The position numbers and the translations under genes are program-made. From positions 3,286,001 through 3,350,000 of the forward strand of contig JBHGNT010000004.1 of the NCBI GenBank assembly GCA_043228905.1: a stretch of 64,000 nucleotides of DNA, read 5' to 3'. The notes under the pieces were generated by a model. It was not told the DNA's origin and ran no database searches. It saw only the letters and a program-made list of their open reading frames with translations. Origin of the DNA: Azolla caroliniana. Its lineage: Eukaryota; Polypodiophyta. Positions 1 to 11,812 of the stretch are shown piece after piece (within the stretch, counting starts at the first letter, position 1; each line of letters opens with the position of its first letter).

Positions 1-160
1 CACTCAAACACGCATGGTAACTATTCGTCCATAAACATGCTCAATAATTAAGAGCCAAAATAGAGACAACATTCAATTGTCAACAGTGAACCATACATTA
101 AAATGTGTATAAGAAGAAACACACATAAACCTTGAAGAAAGAGGACACACCCATACATAC

Positions 161-1709
161 CAAGAGGTACTCACGAGAGGCAAGCTCAAAACGTTCTGTA
201 TCTGCTATATGCTTAGCCCCTACCTCCTCGTCTTGATCAGGGCATTCCCATAGTGCTCTAAGCCTCATACTTATGAAGTTCACCTACTCGTCATCCTTCT
301 TCAATGCAATAGAATTGTGGAAAAGTTTCAATGCACATGCAGATGTAGCACCTAACATCGATTAAAATATAAGAATGATTCACATAGTAATTCAACAATA
401 TAATTTGTTTCATCAAGCATTTGAAAACATACGCGTGCCAGAAAACAAATCTAATATCAAATCATCTTCATTAGAGAACATTTCTACCAGGCACATCATT
501 AGTCGTTGAGGCTTTTGATAGGGATTGACAAGTCCATGCTCAATCGTCGTGACATGTTGCAATTTACATGTGACAGTTAGGTACACTAGCAGATTTGAGC
601 ATCCCACCTCATTTGAGTGTTCCTTTATTCAAGTTTGTTTCTTGATCTCGTCATAATAACCAATGGTTATATATTCCATCGCATTCACGAACCGAAAAGT
701 CGGTCCTCTATTTACGTTGGTTTTAATTTTGTTAATGGAAAAAAGAAGTTATGAGAAGACAATAATTGATCTAGATGTTTTATACACGAATCTTAGGAAA
801 TCATATTTGAATTCATTACAAGCACTCAATAGATCTGTACCAAGCAAGGTTCTCTATTCCATGTCAACAAGACCTGAATGCTTGAGCCACAAAATATCCT
901 TGGTTCATGCTATGAAATATAACTATTCTCCACAAGGATGTGGTGGTCAAGTCGGCAAAATATTTAACCATTTTCTCTAACAACATAAACCTAAAAGGTA
1001 CATTGTCATATGTTGATCCAGCCATATGAAAACCATATGGAATATCTGCTATTAACAAATTTTGGGTAGAAACTGGATCATATCAGCTACATCACCGCAA
1101 TAAACATTATCATATAAATATCTGGCTATGTCTTTCTTGTGGTTGAACTTCTTGAAGGTGCCATCGTCATCAACATCAAACACTTTCACCAAGTGCATGT
1201 CCTTTTCCTTTCGAGCCCTTTCACGATGTGCAAGAAAGGAGGTTGTGAAATTATGAATATCTTTAACCTCACCGGGCCTCTTACGTCGACATGGTTTCTA
1301 AATGAAACAACACAGTAACAAAGAAATTGTTAATGCCTTTAATATTGGTTAAAGGGAATGTCAAATTAAAGAGAAATACTAACCCAATCCTTAAATGTAA
1401 TGAAGTATTATAATAGCACAGTGTAAGAAGATGTTATCGGATATTCCTTGGTCATTTGTTCCCACGATAAGCAACCAAGTTGCTTCATCATCACTTCTTG
1501 TATTTCATATACACCTTGTGGCTAGAGAACAAAAAACCAACATTAGAAATATGTTACCATTTCAAGAGAAAACCCATAATTATTATTCTTGAAATAGTAG
1601 AACTTACTTGTTGAACTCAATGACCTTTTCTTCCAAGCTTAGCTCCTTAGCCATGACTCTAGCCATTACAGATATAAGAAGCTGCTCTTCTTTGATTCCT
1701 GACATCAAC
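161..1709 (-). pseudogene. Relic of a beta-class DNA amino-methyltransferase-like gene, multi-exon
   Basis: Read on the minus strand, exon-like blocks occur at 1709-1608, 1521-about 1400, 1297-about 1050, 1058-about 880, 585-433 and 351-161. Several have GT-AG borders; the 433/351 junction keeps frame exactly. The fourth block has ADIPYG (motif IV-like, usual form D/S-PP-Y/W). The fifth has NPYQKP..L (motif X-like) and ILDLFSGT (motif I, SAM binding). The sixth has ALKLFHNSIALKKDDE, matching the helix and acidic strand after motif I. The order IV, X, I, II/III is that of beta-class N4-cytosine or N6-adenine DNA methyltransferases. It is broken: a frameshift near 1055, an in-frame TAG after KKDDE, and a phase mismatch between the first two blocks. 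The family call rests on motif order only; the true 5' and 3' ends are unknown. An RNA- or protein-modifying relative is possible. Confidence 0.6.
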
Positions 1710-3133
1710 CTGAAAACTATGCACAATGAAATGTTCTCAAAGGTTGAAATATATTGTTCTCAAAGGTTTCTTTTGAAGCCCAACATTTGTCTTTGCATTC
1801 TAATAGTCAGGTTAGCTATGGACATTGAATGTCACTCAAATCAAAACACTACATGCAAGGTACAATGTAAATACATTACCTTTCCTACAATCGTACTTTG
1901 AAAGTAATTATCAATGAGCAAATATTATATGTTACAAGAATTGAATGGCACAAAGAAAAGCAAGGAACTCTTAATGAAATCATCAAATGCAATTCAATAA
2001 TTTAAGGTTTACGTATTGATACGATATTGTGTGAATGTAGCATATACAAAGCAAAGTGAACAACTTCAAATACATTTATAATACATTGCTTCTTGTCAAT
2101 TCCACAAGTTAGTTCTAATTTACTCTCAAGGATGAAGTCGCAAGCATCTTGGGAAAGTTTGACACTTAAACATTGTAAATGTAGTTGAATGATCGAATAT
2201 TTTATTATAGCGAAAATGACATGTGATGGAGCACAAAAGGTCCAATAATTTAGATAACAATGATACATATAGTTAAGGCAACACAATAATCATCATGTTG
2301 CGTATACAATGAGCAAACCCACAACCCTTTCAAATAATTAATCAAATTGGGAGATGTATTGATTTACATCATATATTCATTCAAATGGTATCATCCTAAT
2401 CAGTGCACTAATTAATTAATTAGAGTATTACCTTCCTAATTTGTAAATGTGTTCATATTTCATCCATGTCAAAAACAATATTGATGAGATGGAAAATTAT
2501 AAACTATGTTACACATCATCAACGTATTAGACTAGTTCGTAGTTGAGGGAGACTTTTATGGACATAGTGGTTAATTCATATCAATTGAGTGTTATGTCGC
2601 TTGGTTTTCTCACCCACGATGATGTGAGTACATGATAAAGACAATGCCAAACAAACTATTACTTAATATCTACTTTAAGAGAATGAAATATAAGGGAGAG
2701 AATGAGCGTCAAGAAAATATATAAGAAACATGAAACCAAAATTGGTGTCCACACACTATCAATGTATGCAATAAAGCTCAGAGTCAAGGCATTGTCAACG
2801 TAATGCTTGATGTGCCAATGCATGATATAAGTTTCACCCAACATTCTCTTTCTTTAGCATACATCAGAACACCCAGAATAAATTTATACAAATGGCCCTT
2901 TTAGCTCATATGCATGGCCTTATATCTTGACATATAGCTTGGGAGTTTTGATAATGTGGTGAAAAGATATCTAACTATGAACCTAGATCATGGTTTATTT
3001 GGCGAGAAAACACAATTAGGTTATTTAATGGAATGACAAATTAGTATTCCAAAATCTATGGGATGTCTTCGATGAGGCAATGGCAAAATTTGTTAAATTG
3101 AACTTGGGACCAGAGGTTCTTGCATGGTGATAT
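1710..3133. other. AT-rich stretch without a recognisable gene
   Basis: The sequence is AT-rich with short ORFs only (for example 2002-2286 and 2659-2844 on the minus strand) that match no family I recognise. It may be intron or spacer of the decayed gene on either side. Confidence 0.5.
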
Positions 3134-4018
3134 TTAGAGGTCTTTAAGAACACAAATTTGGCTCTGACCCTTCATTTCCTTTTTTTCCCACATGGTAAAA
3201 GTATGTTCTTGTAGGTCCCAAACTTCACCATCCCTGAAGGCCAACTGAAACCATGACTTGTACTTTCGGATTCCATCCGACTTCACTATATCGTCCACCA
3301 CTATCCCAACTTTGTGAAGACAGTGAGGGAAGAGCGGGATATAACTTTGCTCCATATTTTTGCTTCACGTCAAGGTAGTCATGGTGGAAAAATCTAATGT
3401 GTTCAATGGATGACATCTTCTGCCGGTAGTCATTGTTGTTATGGTCCCATGCTAAATAGTTGTACTCATCATGTTTCCTTAAGTCAAAGTCTTCTAAGGA
3501 TAAACGCTCATTAGGATCAACCATTACAATAAATGGCACAAAATTAGCATGAGGATTTATCTTCATTTTTTTCTTGAGATTCTAGACGTGGAGTTTATGA
3601 GGTTCTCTTACCTCCAAGGGTCCACATCCAGTCTTCTCATCAATAGGTGGGGGATGTATGTGAGTGATCGGAAGGTTAAACACTTGGCCCTTCTACACAA
3701 GCTTTCTATAAATAATCTCCCTTCTTATTTTATTCCGTTTTGAAGAAAGCACACCAGAAGCTAACTTTGTCCCTGTGTTGTCTGAGCTTCTTCGTCATCT
3801 GTGGAACTTGATGACTCTGACTCATACATTTTTGTGACTTTCTTCTTGCCAATGGCAGGCCTTGAGTGCGTGGCAGCCCTTTTGGGTGCAACCTTTATGA
3901 GAGATGGTGAGCCCTCTGTCAATGTTACATGGCCATGAATGTATGACGTCAGTGTAGTGATCAAGTTATTTGTGATCTTAATTGCAATTTTTAAATATTC
4001 CGGACCGCATGAATCTTT
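3134..4018 (-). pseudogene. Unrecognised coding-like blocks upstream of the methyltransferase relic
   Basis: Two minus-strand blocks have protein-like composition. The first, 4018 to about 3761, is cut at 4019 by a Copia LTR and ends in a Lys-rich then Ser/Asp/Glu-rich stretch (KKKVTKMYESESSSSTDDEE). The second, 3566-3134, runs in one frame to about 3350 (VMVDPNERLSLEDF..., then FFHHDYLDVK) and continues in the next frame (YIPLFPHCLHKVGIVVDDIV, FRDGEVWDL), which implies a frameshift. I recognise no family. Same strand and AT-rich context as the methyltransferase relic suggest they could be its 5' exons, but 1.4 kb separates them and no splice path is proven. Confidence 0.3.
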
Positions 4019-4697
4019 TGTTGGGAAACCAGTCCCTCCGGATGGGATCGGATGGATTCGGAAGGTATCCGGAGCGGATCTGGTGTGAACCGAAAGTGAG
4101 GACATATTAGTAAATATGTTCCGATATGACTGTTGAGGTCACATTTGTAAATAGTCCCACAATTATATATGTATAAATATAACTAGGGCAATACTAAGTT
4201 AGCGGTTGTAATTTTGCTCTTGTGTTACACAGAGCAAGAGAGAGAGAGAGAGAGCGATCATAAAGCTTTCTGTTGTAACCGCCGGTTGGTGAAGACACAG
4301 AGCTCGAGGTCGTTGCTTCTGAGTCTCGCATTGTGTAACTCACTCCTATAGTGATTTTGTTTGGAGTTTGGTGAACTCCTGTGGTTTTGTCTCTCGAGGT
4401 TTTCCACGTAAACATTCTGTGTCATCTTGTTGTCTTGCAAAAGTAGATTGGTCCTTTTCTGTTAATCTTCCATTAGCATTTGAGAACTCGGTTGTGCCCG
4501 AGAATGATTCTTATCAATTTCATATCAGAGCAAGGTTCTAAGCTTCAAACATTCAGTGGCATGTTCAAGCTTACCGGCTCCGACTCTTTAGTGTGCAAGT
4601 TGAAGATGAGGGACATGCTAGTGGTAAAAGATCTCTGGCTGTCGGTACAATTTGGGGATAAAAGACCGAACAAGATCCATGCCGCGACATGGGAGGT
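4019..4697 (+). mobile_element. Copia C1c fragment: 5' LTR, primer site and start of gag
   Basis: The LTR (4019-4516) starts TGTTGGGAAAC and is a diverged relative of the C1 LTRs at 11001-11663 and 60144-60890. A degraded Met-tRNA primer site (ATATCAGAGC) lies at 4522-4531. The gag start (FKLTGSDSLVCKLKMRDMLV) at about 4560-4697 matches the gag of C1a at 56293. The element stops abruptly where antisense Gypsy sequence begins. Confidence 0.8.
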
Positions 4698-4905
4698 ACC
4701 TGAGCATCGTTAGGTCTGGAGTCATGCATGTGGAAACCATCCCGAGAATCGGAGGCAGTTCATCTCGATAATTACCTCTGTCCTGATCAAGTAGTCTTTG
4801 TCGGCCTTTACCACAGAAACGATACCCTACAGTTCACGTTTAACTTGGATGTATCCTCGCTGCCGCTCGCTTAGGACCTTTGCACCGAATGGAATGGAGA
4901 ACCGT
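4698..4905 (-). pseudogene. Antisense fragment of G1-like RNase H
   Basis: The reverse complement aligns by eye with the RNase H segment of the intact G1 pol (about 35025-35235). It joins the Copia gag on the left and a G2 LTR on the right without visible duplications, so it is rearrangement debris. Confidence 0.75.
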
Positions 4906-5903
4906 TGTCGTGGAGATTCACGACCATAGTGAGAAAACCGGGGCTAATGGGAATATCGGCATGGTGTGGTGTGAGCACTCACCCTTGTATACCCATGTAA
5001 AATAATAAGGGCGCCTTTATGGTGACGAATAGGAGTTAATTCGGGACAGAGGATCCCATGTACAACAAGATTTATCCCACATTGTTATGCATCCCCCTCC
5101 TTGTTCTATAAAAGGAAGGGGGCGTGCCTTGTAAAAGGGTTGCCCATTTTGAGTTAGGAGGGTATACCATTAGGTCCAAGGTATGATAATCTTTCTTTTT
5201 CTTACTTTCTTGTTTTCTGTTAGGGTTCTTTGAGGTCTTCTTCTTCTTCGTCGCCGTGTGGGTTGAGTCTTCGTGTTTGTTTAGGTTTTAGTTCGGTTAA
5301 GAGTTTGTATGTCCTAAGGGGTTTCACTTCTGCTCTGTCTCCTGTGCAAGACCTTGCTCAGCACGACGAGCCCAAGAGCTCCTCGATCGGCGACTTGGCA
5401 GCAAACTATTGTGGTAACCTAACCTACCTTAGTCCGGCTTGAAGCCGGAGTTGTATCTTGCTCTTGTAATTATATATATGATGGGTTGTGCATTTTTGTG
5501 TCTCTTTTGGTGCGGGGTGTGTTTCTTTCTTTCCAGTTTCTGTACATAAGAAAGCTTCTGAGTGTTTGTGTCGGTGTCAATGTCTTTAGTGTCTTGTATC
5601 CCACAGGTGCACGTGTTGTGATGTGTGCATGTTGAGCTGTTCTGTGTCGCGGCGTGTCTCCTCTTTCGGTCCGGAGGCTCATCGTTTTGTATATAAGAGG
5701 GTGCGAAGAGCCAGTGAGCGTGCGTGTGCTCTCCCTCTCCTCAAACCTGTTGCTTCCGGCTCGCATCCGGAATCATCCCGTTTGATGCCACAACTGGCCT
5801 AACCGGTTCTGGAGAGAGTCGGCCTCCCGACATCCATCTCTTCCTTGTTCGTGACCCCGATGGTCCCACCCGATCCAACACGTGCTCGCGGAACGCCGCG
5901 ACA
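4906..5903 (+). repeat. 5' LTR of Gypsy G2b
   Basis: It begins TGTCGTGGAG and ends GCGACA, directly followed by the primer-binding site TTTGGTGAACCCGACGTG shared by all G1/G2 copies here. A TATA box (TATAAAA) lies near 5107. It is about 1 kb, longer than the 768-bp LTR of G2a, with which it shares the central block. Confidence 0.8.
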
Positions 5904-5941
5904 TCTTTGGTGAACCCGACGTGAAAGGGCGGCAAGGGAGG

Positions 5942-7717
5942 ATGGAGTTGGAAGACGAATACTTTGCGGAGATGGTGGCCAAAGTGGTGATGGAGTTCGG
6001 ACGAGTGATGATGAGACAGGAAGCGGCGTAGCAAGCTATTGAGCGAGTGCTCGAAAGAGTCGACCGTTTCAATGGGGACAAAGTCCCATTCTACTTGGAA
6101 GCCTACAACGCGGAAATGGAGGTGCGAGGCGTAGACGAGGCGCTGAGGCTAGAGTTCTTCTGTAGGGTCGTCACCGTCCATATGCACACGGAAGTAAAGG
6201 AGCTCCGAGGAGCTCATAGTTCGTGGGAGGCCTTCGAAGAGGTGGGGACGACCCAAGCGACGCTTTACTCAGCTCTCGGAGCGGGAACAAAGTCTGGTGG
6301 GGGTGGACAAAGTCCTGTTGTTCGTTAGGTCGATCGACTGAGCGGAACGGGAGGCCATCGGAATTGAGCTCGAAGATGACGATGGAGCGAATGGCCTTAC
6401 CGAGGACTGGTCGGAAGTCGAATGAGTATGCCGATGGTTGGATGAGGAGCGGTTTGTGAAAGGTAAAGGGAAGGTAACGCATGACGACGCGTCATCACAG
6501 CAAGGAGTGCGCACACAACAAGAAGGATCGGCGAAGCTCAATGTTGATGCCTTGGTCTGGGAAGCGTACAAGGCTCTGAAGGCGATGGTCGACAAAGAAG
6601 AGAGATCCGGCACATGAACGGATCCTGAAGACTCAGAGCTAGTCGGCCTTCCGGACAAGGCAGACATGGCCGAGGCAGAGGCCGAAGAATGGTACGATGG
6701 TACCACGGGAGAGGGTGCGGAGCAAGACACCCTCTTGACTTGCGGAGAAAGACCAATCGAGGAGGAGGTTGGGAGCGGAGAAGAGCCCTCCACGTGGATT
6801 CCGGAGACTCTAGCAGTCGAGCATGTGTGCCAACATAAGATCGGAGAGATGGAAAGCGCCAGCGAGGAGTCCTGGCACGATGCCAACGAAGATGGATAAG
6901 AGACGGCCTGCGAGGAGGTCGAGGACGGAGCCGCAGCAGAGAAGGAGGAAATGAGAGCTGGCGCCGAATGGAGTGGAATCAGAAGTCTACATGATCGGGG
7001 ATCGAACTCGTCGGCATTTCGATTCGGATGGAGCACGATCCGGATTTGGATTGATCGACATGGGCCGGGTTCGGTATGAAGGTACCGATACAGAAGAGGG
7101 TGAGGAACGAGCCACCCTCTTTACATGGGGAGAAAGATTGACCAAGGTGAAGGTCGGAATTCAGGAAGAAGATGATCGAGGGAACTGAACGAGTCCGGCG
7201 GGATCGGCATCGGAGCTGAAATGCCGGACATTGGAGAATCAAGCCCAGGTGGGGCTTGAGTGATCATGGAATGGATGCTTTCCACCGACATCACTAAGGA
7301 GTCGGTGGCCTCGGACGAGTTGTCGGGAGTCGTTTCAGAATCAGTATCCTAGCATCTCATCTGGAGACTTCGGCAGTCGGCCCGAGATCCGACGTGAGAC
7401 CTAGAGAGATGGAAGATGGAGGCGGGGGCACAAGGAGGTCGACGACGAGTTCGAGAGAAGAACAAGGAAGTGGAGGAACGAAGACTGGTCCTATGGGTCA
7501 CCTCACACCGGGCTAGAGACTTCGGCGGTCGGCATCAGATCCGACATAAGACCAAGATACTGACGGTGGCAGTAGGAGAACGGGACCTGGCAATTCAAAG
7601 AGTTACAGACGAACCTGGACGAGAACCGGGCGGAGCGGACTTCCGGATAACCGAACTGGAAGGGTGGACGAAGCAAGCCTATGGAGAGGCCAAGAACTCG
7701 GTACCACGGTACCACGG
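5942..7717 (+). pseudogene. Degenerate gag of Gypsy G2b
   Basis: The ATG at 5942 opens MELEDEYFAEMVAKVV, the gag start also seen at 16124 and 29711. The frame closes at a TAG near 6028 and resumes as VDRFNGDKVPFYLEAYNAEM, a capsid-like segment. Downstream blocks (Glu/Asp-rich, with repeated CGGTACCACGG-type sequence) match the other G2 copies but are broken in all frames. There is no protease, reverse transcriptase or integrase before the next LTR at 7718, so this is a gag-only, non-autonomous element. The TAG near 6028 is also present in G2a (near 16214) but not in G2c, so those two copies probably share a recent ancestor. Confidence 0.7.
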
Positions 7718-8233
7718 TGTCGTGGAGAAAACCGCCCCTAGGAGGAATCAAGGGGAGGAGGCGTGACCCAACCCCTTTCCGCGCGTGTGTGTGTTTATGA
7801 ATTGTACATAACTAGAGATAGATCGGCTGATGTACATATGTACTAGGAAGGGTATTAATTGTCTAGGGAATCGATGCGTATCTCTGTCCGAAAGGACATA
7901 GAATAAAGTTGATGTGTTTTGATGTAATGGCCTCCTCGACGACCTATAAAAGGGAGGGGTGAAGAAGAAGATAATATCGTGTTTTGACAAGGACGAAGTG
8001 CTGCCGGAATGGGACCGAGCTCTCTCCTCCTCCATCGTTGCTCTCCACTACGTTTCTGTGTTGGTTACCTCTACTGCGTGTGAGCCCGTGTGGTTCCAGT
8101 AGAGGCTTCCCGTGCGTTCTCTGTGTCGTCCGTGTGTGTGCGAGGGACCTCTGTTTGGGGTCTGTTATCGGTTTGCCGGTTGTAATTGTTGTTGACATTG
8201 TAATTGAATCTTTTGTTCCCGTCTTGCATTCGA
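7718..8233 (+). repeat. Gypsy G4 LTR
   Basis: It starts TGTCGTGGAGAAAACCGCCC and ends TTCGACA with a TATA box at about 7945 (CTATAAAAGGGAGG). It differs from the G2b 5' LTR, so the two do not pair as one element. The end GACA is shared with the Copia sequence that follows. An antisense relative lies at 20692-21008. Confidence 0.7.
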
Positions 8234-10990
8234 CACTGCCGGTGAGCTGTGGCACAAGAGGCTAGGTCACATGAGCGAGAAGGGGATGAAGAGGCTTGCA
8301 GACGACAACCTCATTCCAGTGAAGAACGTGCACTTGGAGAAGTGCATTGATTGTCTGGCCAGTAAACAAAACCAGACCTCCTTCCGATCGAGGCCACCGA
8401 TGAGACGTAATGCACCACTGGAGTTGGTGCATACTGATGTATGTCAAGTGGACACGAAGTCACATGCCGGATTGCAGTACTTCGTGACGTTCATAGATGA
8501 CCACAGCCGGAAGCTGTGGGCCACATCGTTGAAGACGAAGGATCAGGTGTTATCCATCTTCAAAGAGCTCCACGCCAGAGTGGAAAGAGAAACCGGCCAG
8601 AAGCTGAAGGCGGTTCGAGTAGATAATAGAGGTGAATACCAGGGGCAGTTCGAGGAGTATTGTCGCTCGAAGGGAATCCGGCTTGAATTTACCGTGCCGA
8701 AGATGCCGGAACTAAACGGGCTGGCCGAGAGGATGAATCGAACCATAATGAAGAGGGTTCGGAGTATGTTGGCGCACGCAAAACTACCCAAGAAGTTTTG
8801 GGCTGAGGCACTATCGACGGCGACATATGTGATAAACAGATCACCCTCAGTAACCTTGGACGGAGACATGCCACAGAGAGTCTGGACTAGTAAGGAAGTG
8901 TCCTACCGGCATATGAAGGTATTCAGGTGTCTTGCGTATGTGCATGTAGCTAAGGACCGGAGAGGAAAACTAGATCCGAAGACCCGGCCATGCATATTCC
9001 TCGGTTACGGCGACTATGAGTTCGGCTACTGAGTGTGGGACCTAGTCGACAAGAAGGTATTCCAGAGTCGAGATATTATCTTCATGGAGGACAAGACGCT
9101 CGCCGATTGGGAGTTGGAGAAGAAGATAATGAACTCCGAGTCGACTGGTACGGATCGATTCTACGATGAGTAGACCCAACCGGCAAGAGACCGGTTAGCA
9201 CTCGAGGAACCAGCCGGTTACGGTGAGGATACCGAACCGGCAGAAGAAGAAGTAGAGGAAGCTGAAACCGGAACTGGCCAAGACCCCGAATCGGATTCAG
9301 ATGAAGAGCAAATGGAGGAGCCGGTTACCAAAGCCCAAAGACGGAGATATCCTCTCAGAGAGAGAAGGGCCCCCCTGAGATTTCCGGATGCAGAGCATGT
9401 GCTGCTAACTGATGAGGGGGAGCCAGAAAGCTTCGAAGAAGCGAAGGATGACACCTACAACCGCAAATGGTTAAGTGCCATGCAGGATGAGATGGATTCC
9501 TTGCATGAGAACCATACGTACAAATTGGTGGAGTTGCCGAAAGGAAAGCGGGCACTCCGAAACAAGTGGGTGTACAAGTTGAAACTGGGAGATGCCGGCA
9601 ACCCCCCGAGATACAAACCCAGGATTGTGGTGAAGGGGTTCCAGCAGAAGAAGGTTGTGGACTTCGACGAGATATTTGCCTCGGTAGTAAAGATGACCTC
9701 CATCCGAACGGTGCTGAGTATAGCGGCAAGCATGGACCTCGAGGTAGAGCAGCTAGACGTGAAGACGACATTCCTTCACGTTGACCTCGAAGAGGAGATC
9801 TACATGCAGCAACCGGAAGGATTCGTGGAGAAAGGGAAGGAGCACCTAGTATGCCGGTTGAAGAAGAGCTTGTACGGACTGAAGCAGGCTCCCCGACAAT
9901 GGTACCGGAAGTTCGATTCCTTCATGACCGATCAAGGGTACCACAAGACGCAGGCCGATCACTGCGTGTTTGTGAAGAAGTTCGAAGGAGGCGACTTCCT
10001 GATACTCCTTCTGTACGTGGACGACATCTTGATTGTCGGACGGAACCAAGCCAGAATATGGATGCTGAAGAAGGCTCTCAACCGAACTTTTGCGATGAAA
10101 GACTTGGGTCCGGCAAGACAGATGCTGGGGATGCATATCATCCGGAACCGGCCAACAAAGCAACTGTGGTTGTCACAGGAGAAATACGTGACAAAGGTGC
10201 TTCAGCGGTTCAACATGTTAGAAGCGAAACTGGTCGGATTGACACTCCCAGCAACTGCAGATTATCCGGTAAGCAAAGCCCGAAGACGAAAGCAGAGAAG
10301 GCTGATATGATGAAGGTTCCATATGCCTCTGCCGTCGGGAGCTTAATGTACGCAATGGTGTGTACCCGACCGGATATAGGATACGCAGTCGGAGTGGTGA
10401 GCCGGTTTATGAGCAATCCCGGCACGGAGCACTGGAACGCGGTCAAATGGATACTCCGGTACTTGAAGGGCACTTCAAAGATGTGTCTCCGATTCGGCTC
10501 CGGAAAACCTCAACTTGACGGTTTTACCGATTCGGACATGTCGGCTGATGTGGATACCAGCCTGTCTACATCCGGGTATGTAATGACATATGCAGGGGGA
10601 GCTGTTTCGTGGCAGTCGAGGCTGCAGAAGACGGTTGCGTTGTCAACCACGGAGGCGGAGTACATGGCGGCTGTGGAAGCTGGCAAGGAAATATTATGGA
10701 TGAAGGACTTCATGGGAGAGCTCGGTATCCGACAAGATGAATATCGGCTCTATTGCGACAGTCAAAGTACCATCCACCTTGCTAAGAATGTGGCCTACCA
10801 TTCCCGGACGAAGTATATCCAGCGAAGGTATCACTGGATCCAGGAAAGAGTAGATGACTAGGAGTTCGCGCTGACAAAGATCCACACGACCGAGAATGGG
10901 TCAGATATACTGACCAAAGTACTATTACCTGACAAGCTGGATGCATGCCGGAAGCAGATCGGACTAGTAAGACATCCAATGCCGGAGTGA
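8234..10990 (+). pseudogene. Copia C1b polyprotein, 5'-truncated
   Basis: The reading frame starts inside the pre-integrase domain (ELWHKRLGHMSEKG), then the integrase core with HTDVCQ, VDNRGEY and NGLAERMNR (D, D, E), reverse transcriptase (LDVKTTFLHVDL, LYVDD) and RNase H (TDSD, TTEAEY, YCDSQ). Gag and protease are missing, replaced by the G4 LTR. Breaks: TGA after EFGY near 9030, TAG near 9171, a frameshift near 10250 between the two long segments (9312-10310 and about 10300-10861), and TAG at 10859. A polypurine tract (AGGGGGAGTT) at 10991-11000 precedes the LTR. The TGA after EFGY is shared with C1a. Confidence 0.85.
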
Positions 10991-11000
10991 AGGGGGAGTT

Positions 11001-11663
11001 TGTTAGGAAACAAGTCCCTCCGGATGGGAAGTGAGAAGAACAGTACTGATGAGCAAACTCGGCCAAGGCCGAAAGGCCTCGGCCGGACCAGATGACGAGT
11101 ACCCGGCTACGGAAGACCCGATGAGAACCGGATGACGAGTACCTGGCTACGGAAGACCCGGTGAAAACCGGATGACGAGTACCTGGCAACGGAAGACTCG
11201 GTGAGAACCGGATGATGGGACATATTCGTAAATATGTTTTCTGAGAGTCCATCGGGGCTATATTTGTAAATAGCCGAAAAGACATATTAGTATAAATATG
11301 ACTTAGGGCAAACTTAGGATGTGTTGTTGTCATTCTTGATGGCGCAAGATTAGAGCGCAACAGTGTACAGAGAGAGAGAGAGAAAGAGACGAAGAGTTCA
11401 TATCTCTGTTGTAATTGCCGCCTGTGGCGAAGACAGTGAACAAGAGGTTGTTGCCTCTGTGTTCACCTTTTGTATATTGTTACATAGTGATAGTTAGTAG
11501 TCAGTGGACTGCTAGTGGTTTTTCCCGTGTTTGGGTTTTCCACGTAAACATCCTGTGTACTCTTCTCTCCATTGTGTCGTGCTTTCATTCCCCGCTTTCT
11601 GTGTTTGAGTCTAAGCTTGGTTGTGGCCGAGCGGTGTTCATCGGGAGTGTGTAGTTCCTGTCA
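11001..11663 (+). repeat. 3' LTR of Copia C1b
   Basis: It begins TGTTAGGAAAC right after the polypurine tract and ends TTCCTGTCA. Inside are three copies of a 40-bp repeat (11091-11210, each starting GATGACGAGTACC), then a TATA-like TATAAATATGACTTAGGGC near 11291 and an (AG)n run near 11370. Confidence 0.85.
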
Positions 11664-11789
11664 TGAAGTACATCTGAGTTTCCTTCCCCTCTTCTCATTC
11701 GGTTATTTCTCGGTCCAAGGCCCCCGTGGTCCCGCCTCGTTCTCCACGCACACGCGTAACAATGTGACATATTTGGTGAACCCGACGTG
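11664..11789 (+). repeat. LTR end fragment and primer site of degenerate Gypsy G1b
   Basis: The block ends with the LTR tail (CCCCGTGGTCCCGCC...GTGACA, to 11769) and the primer-binding site ATTTGGTGAACCCGACGTG. The rest of the LTR is missing; the Copia C1b LTR abuts it. Confidence 0.75.
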
Positions 11790-11812
11790 AATAGGCGGCA
11801 GAGGAATAGAAA

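Noticed and set aside
6269-7036. 255-codon minus-strand ORF rich in Ser
   Set aside because: Antisense shadow of the degenerate G2b gag.
9851-10300. First half of the plus-strand ORF 9851-10861
   Set aside because: Up to about 10300 it is the wrong frame over Copia reverse transcriptase; only the part after the frameshift is genuine RNase H sequence.
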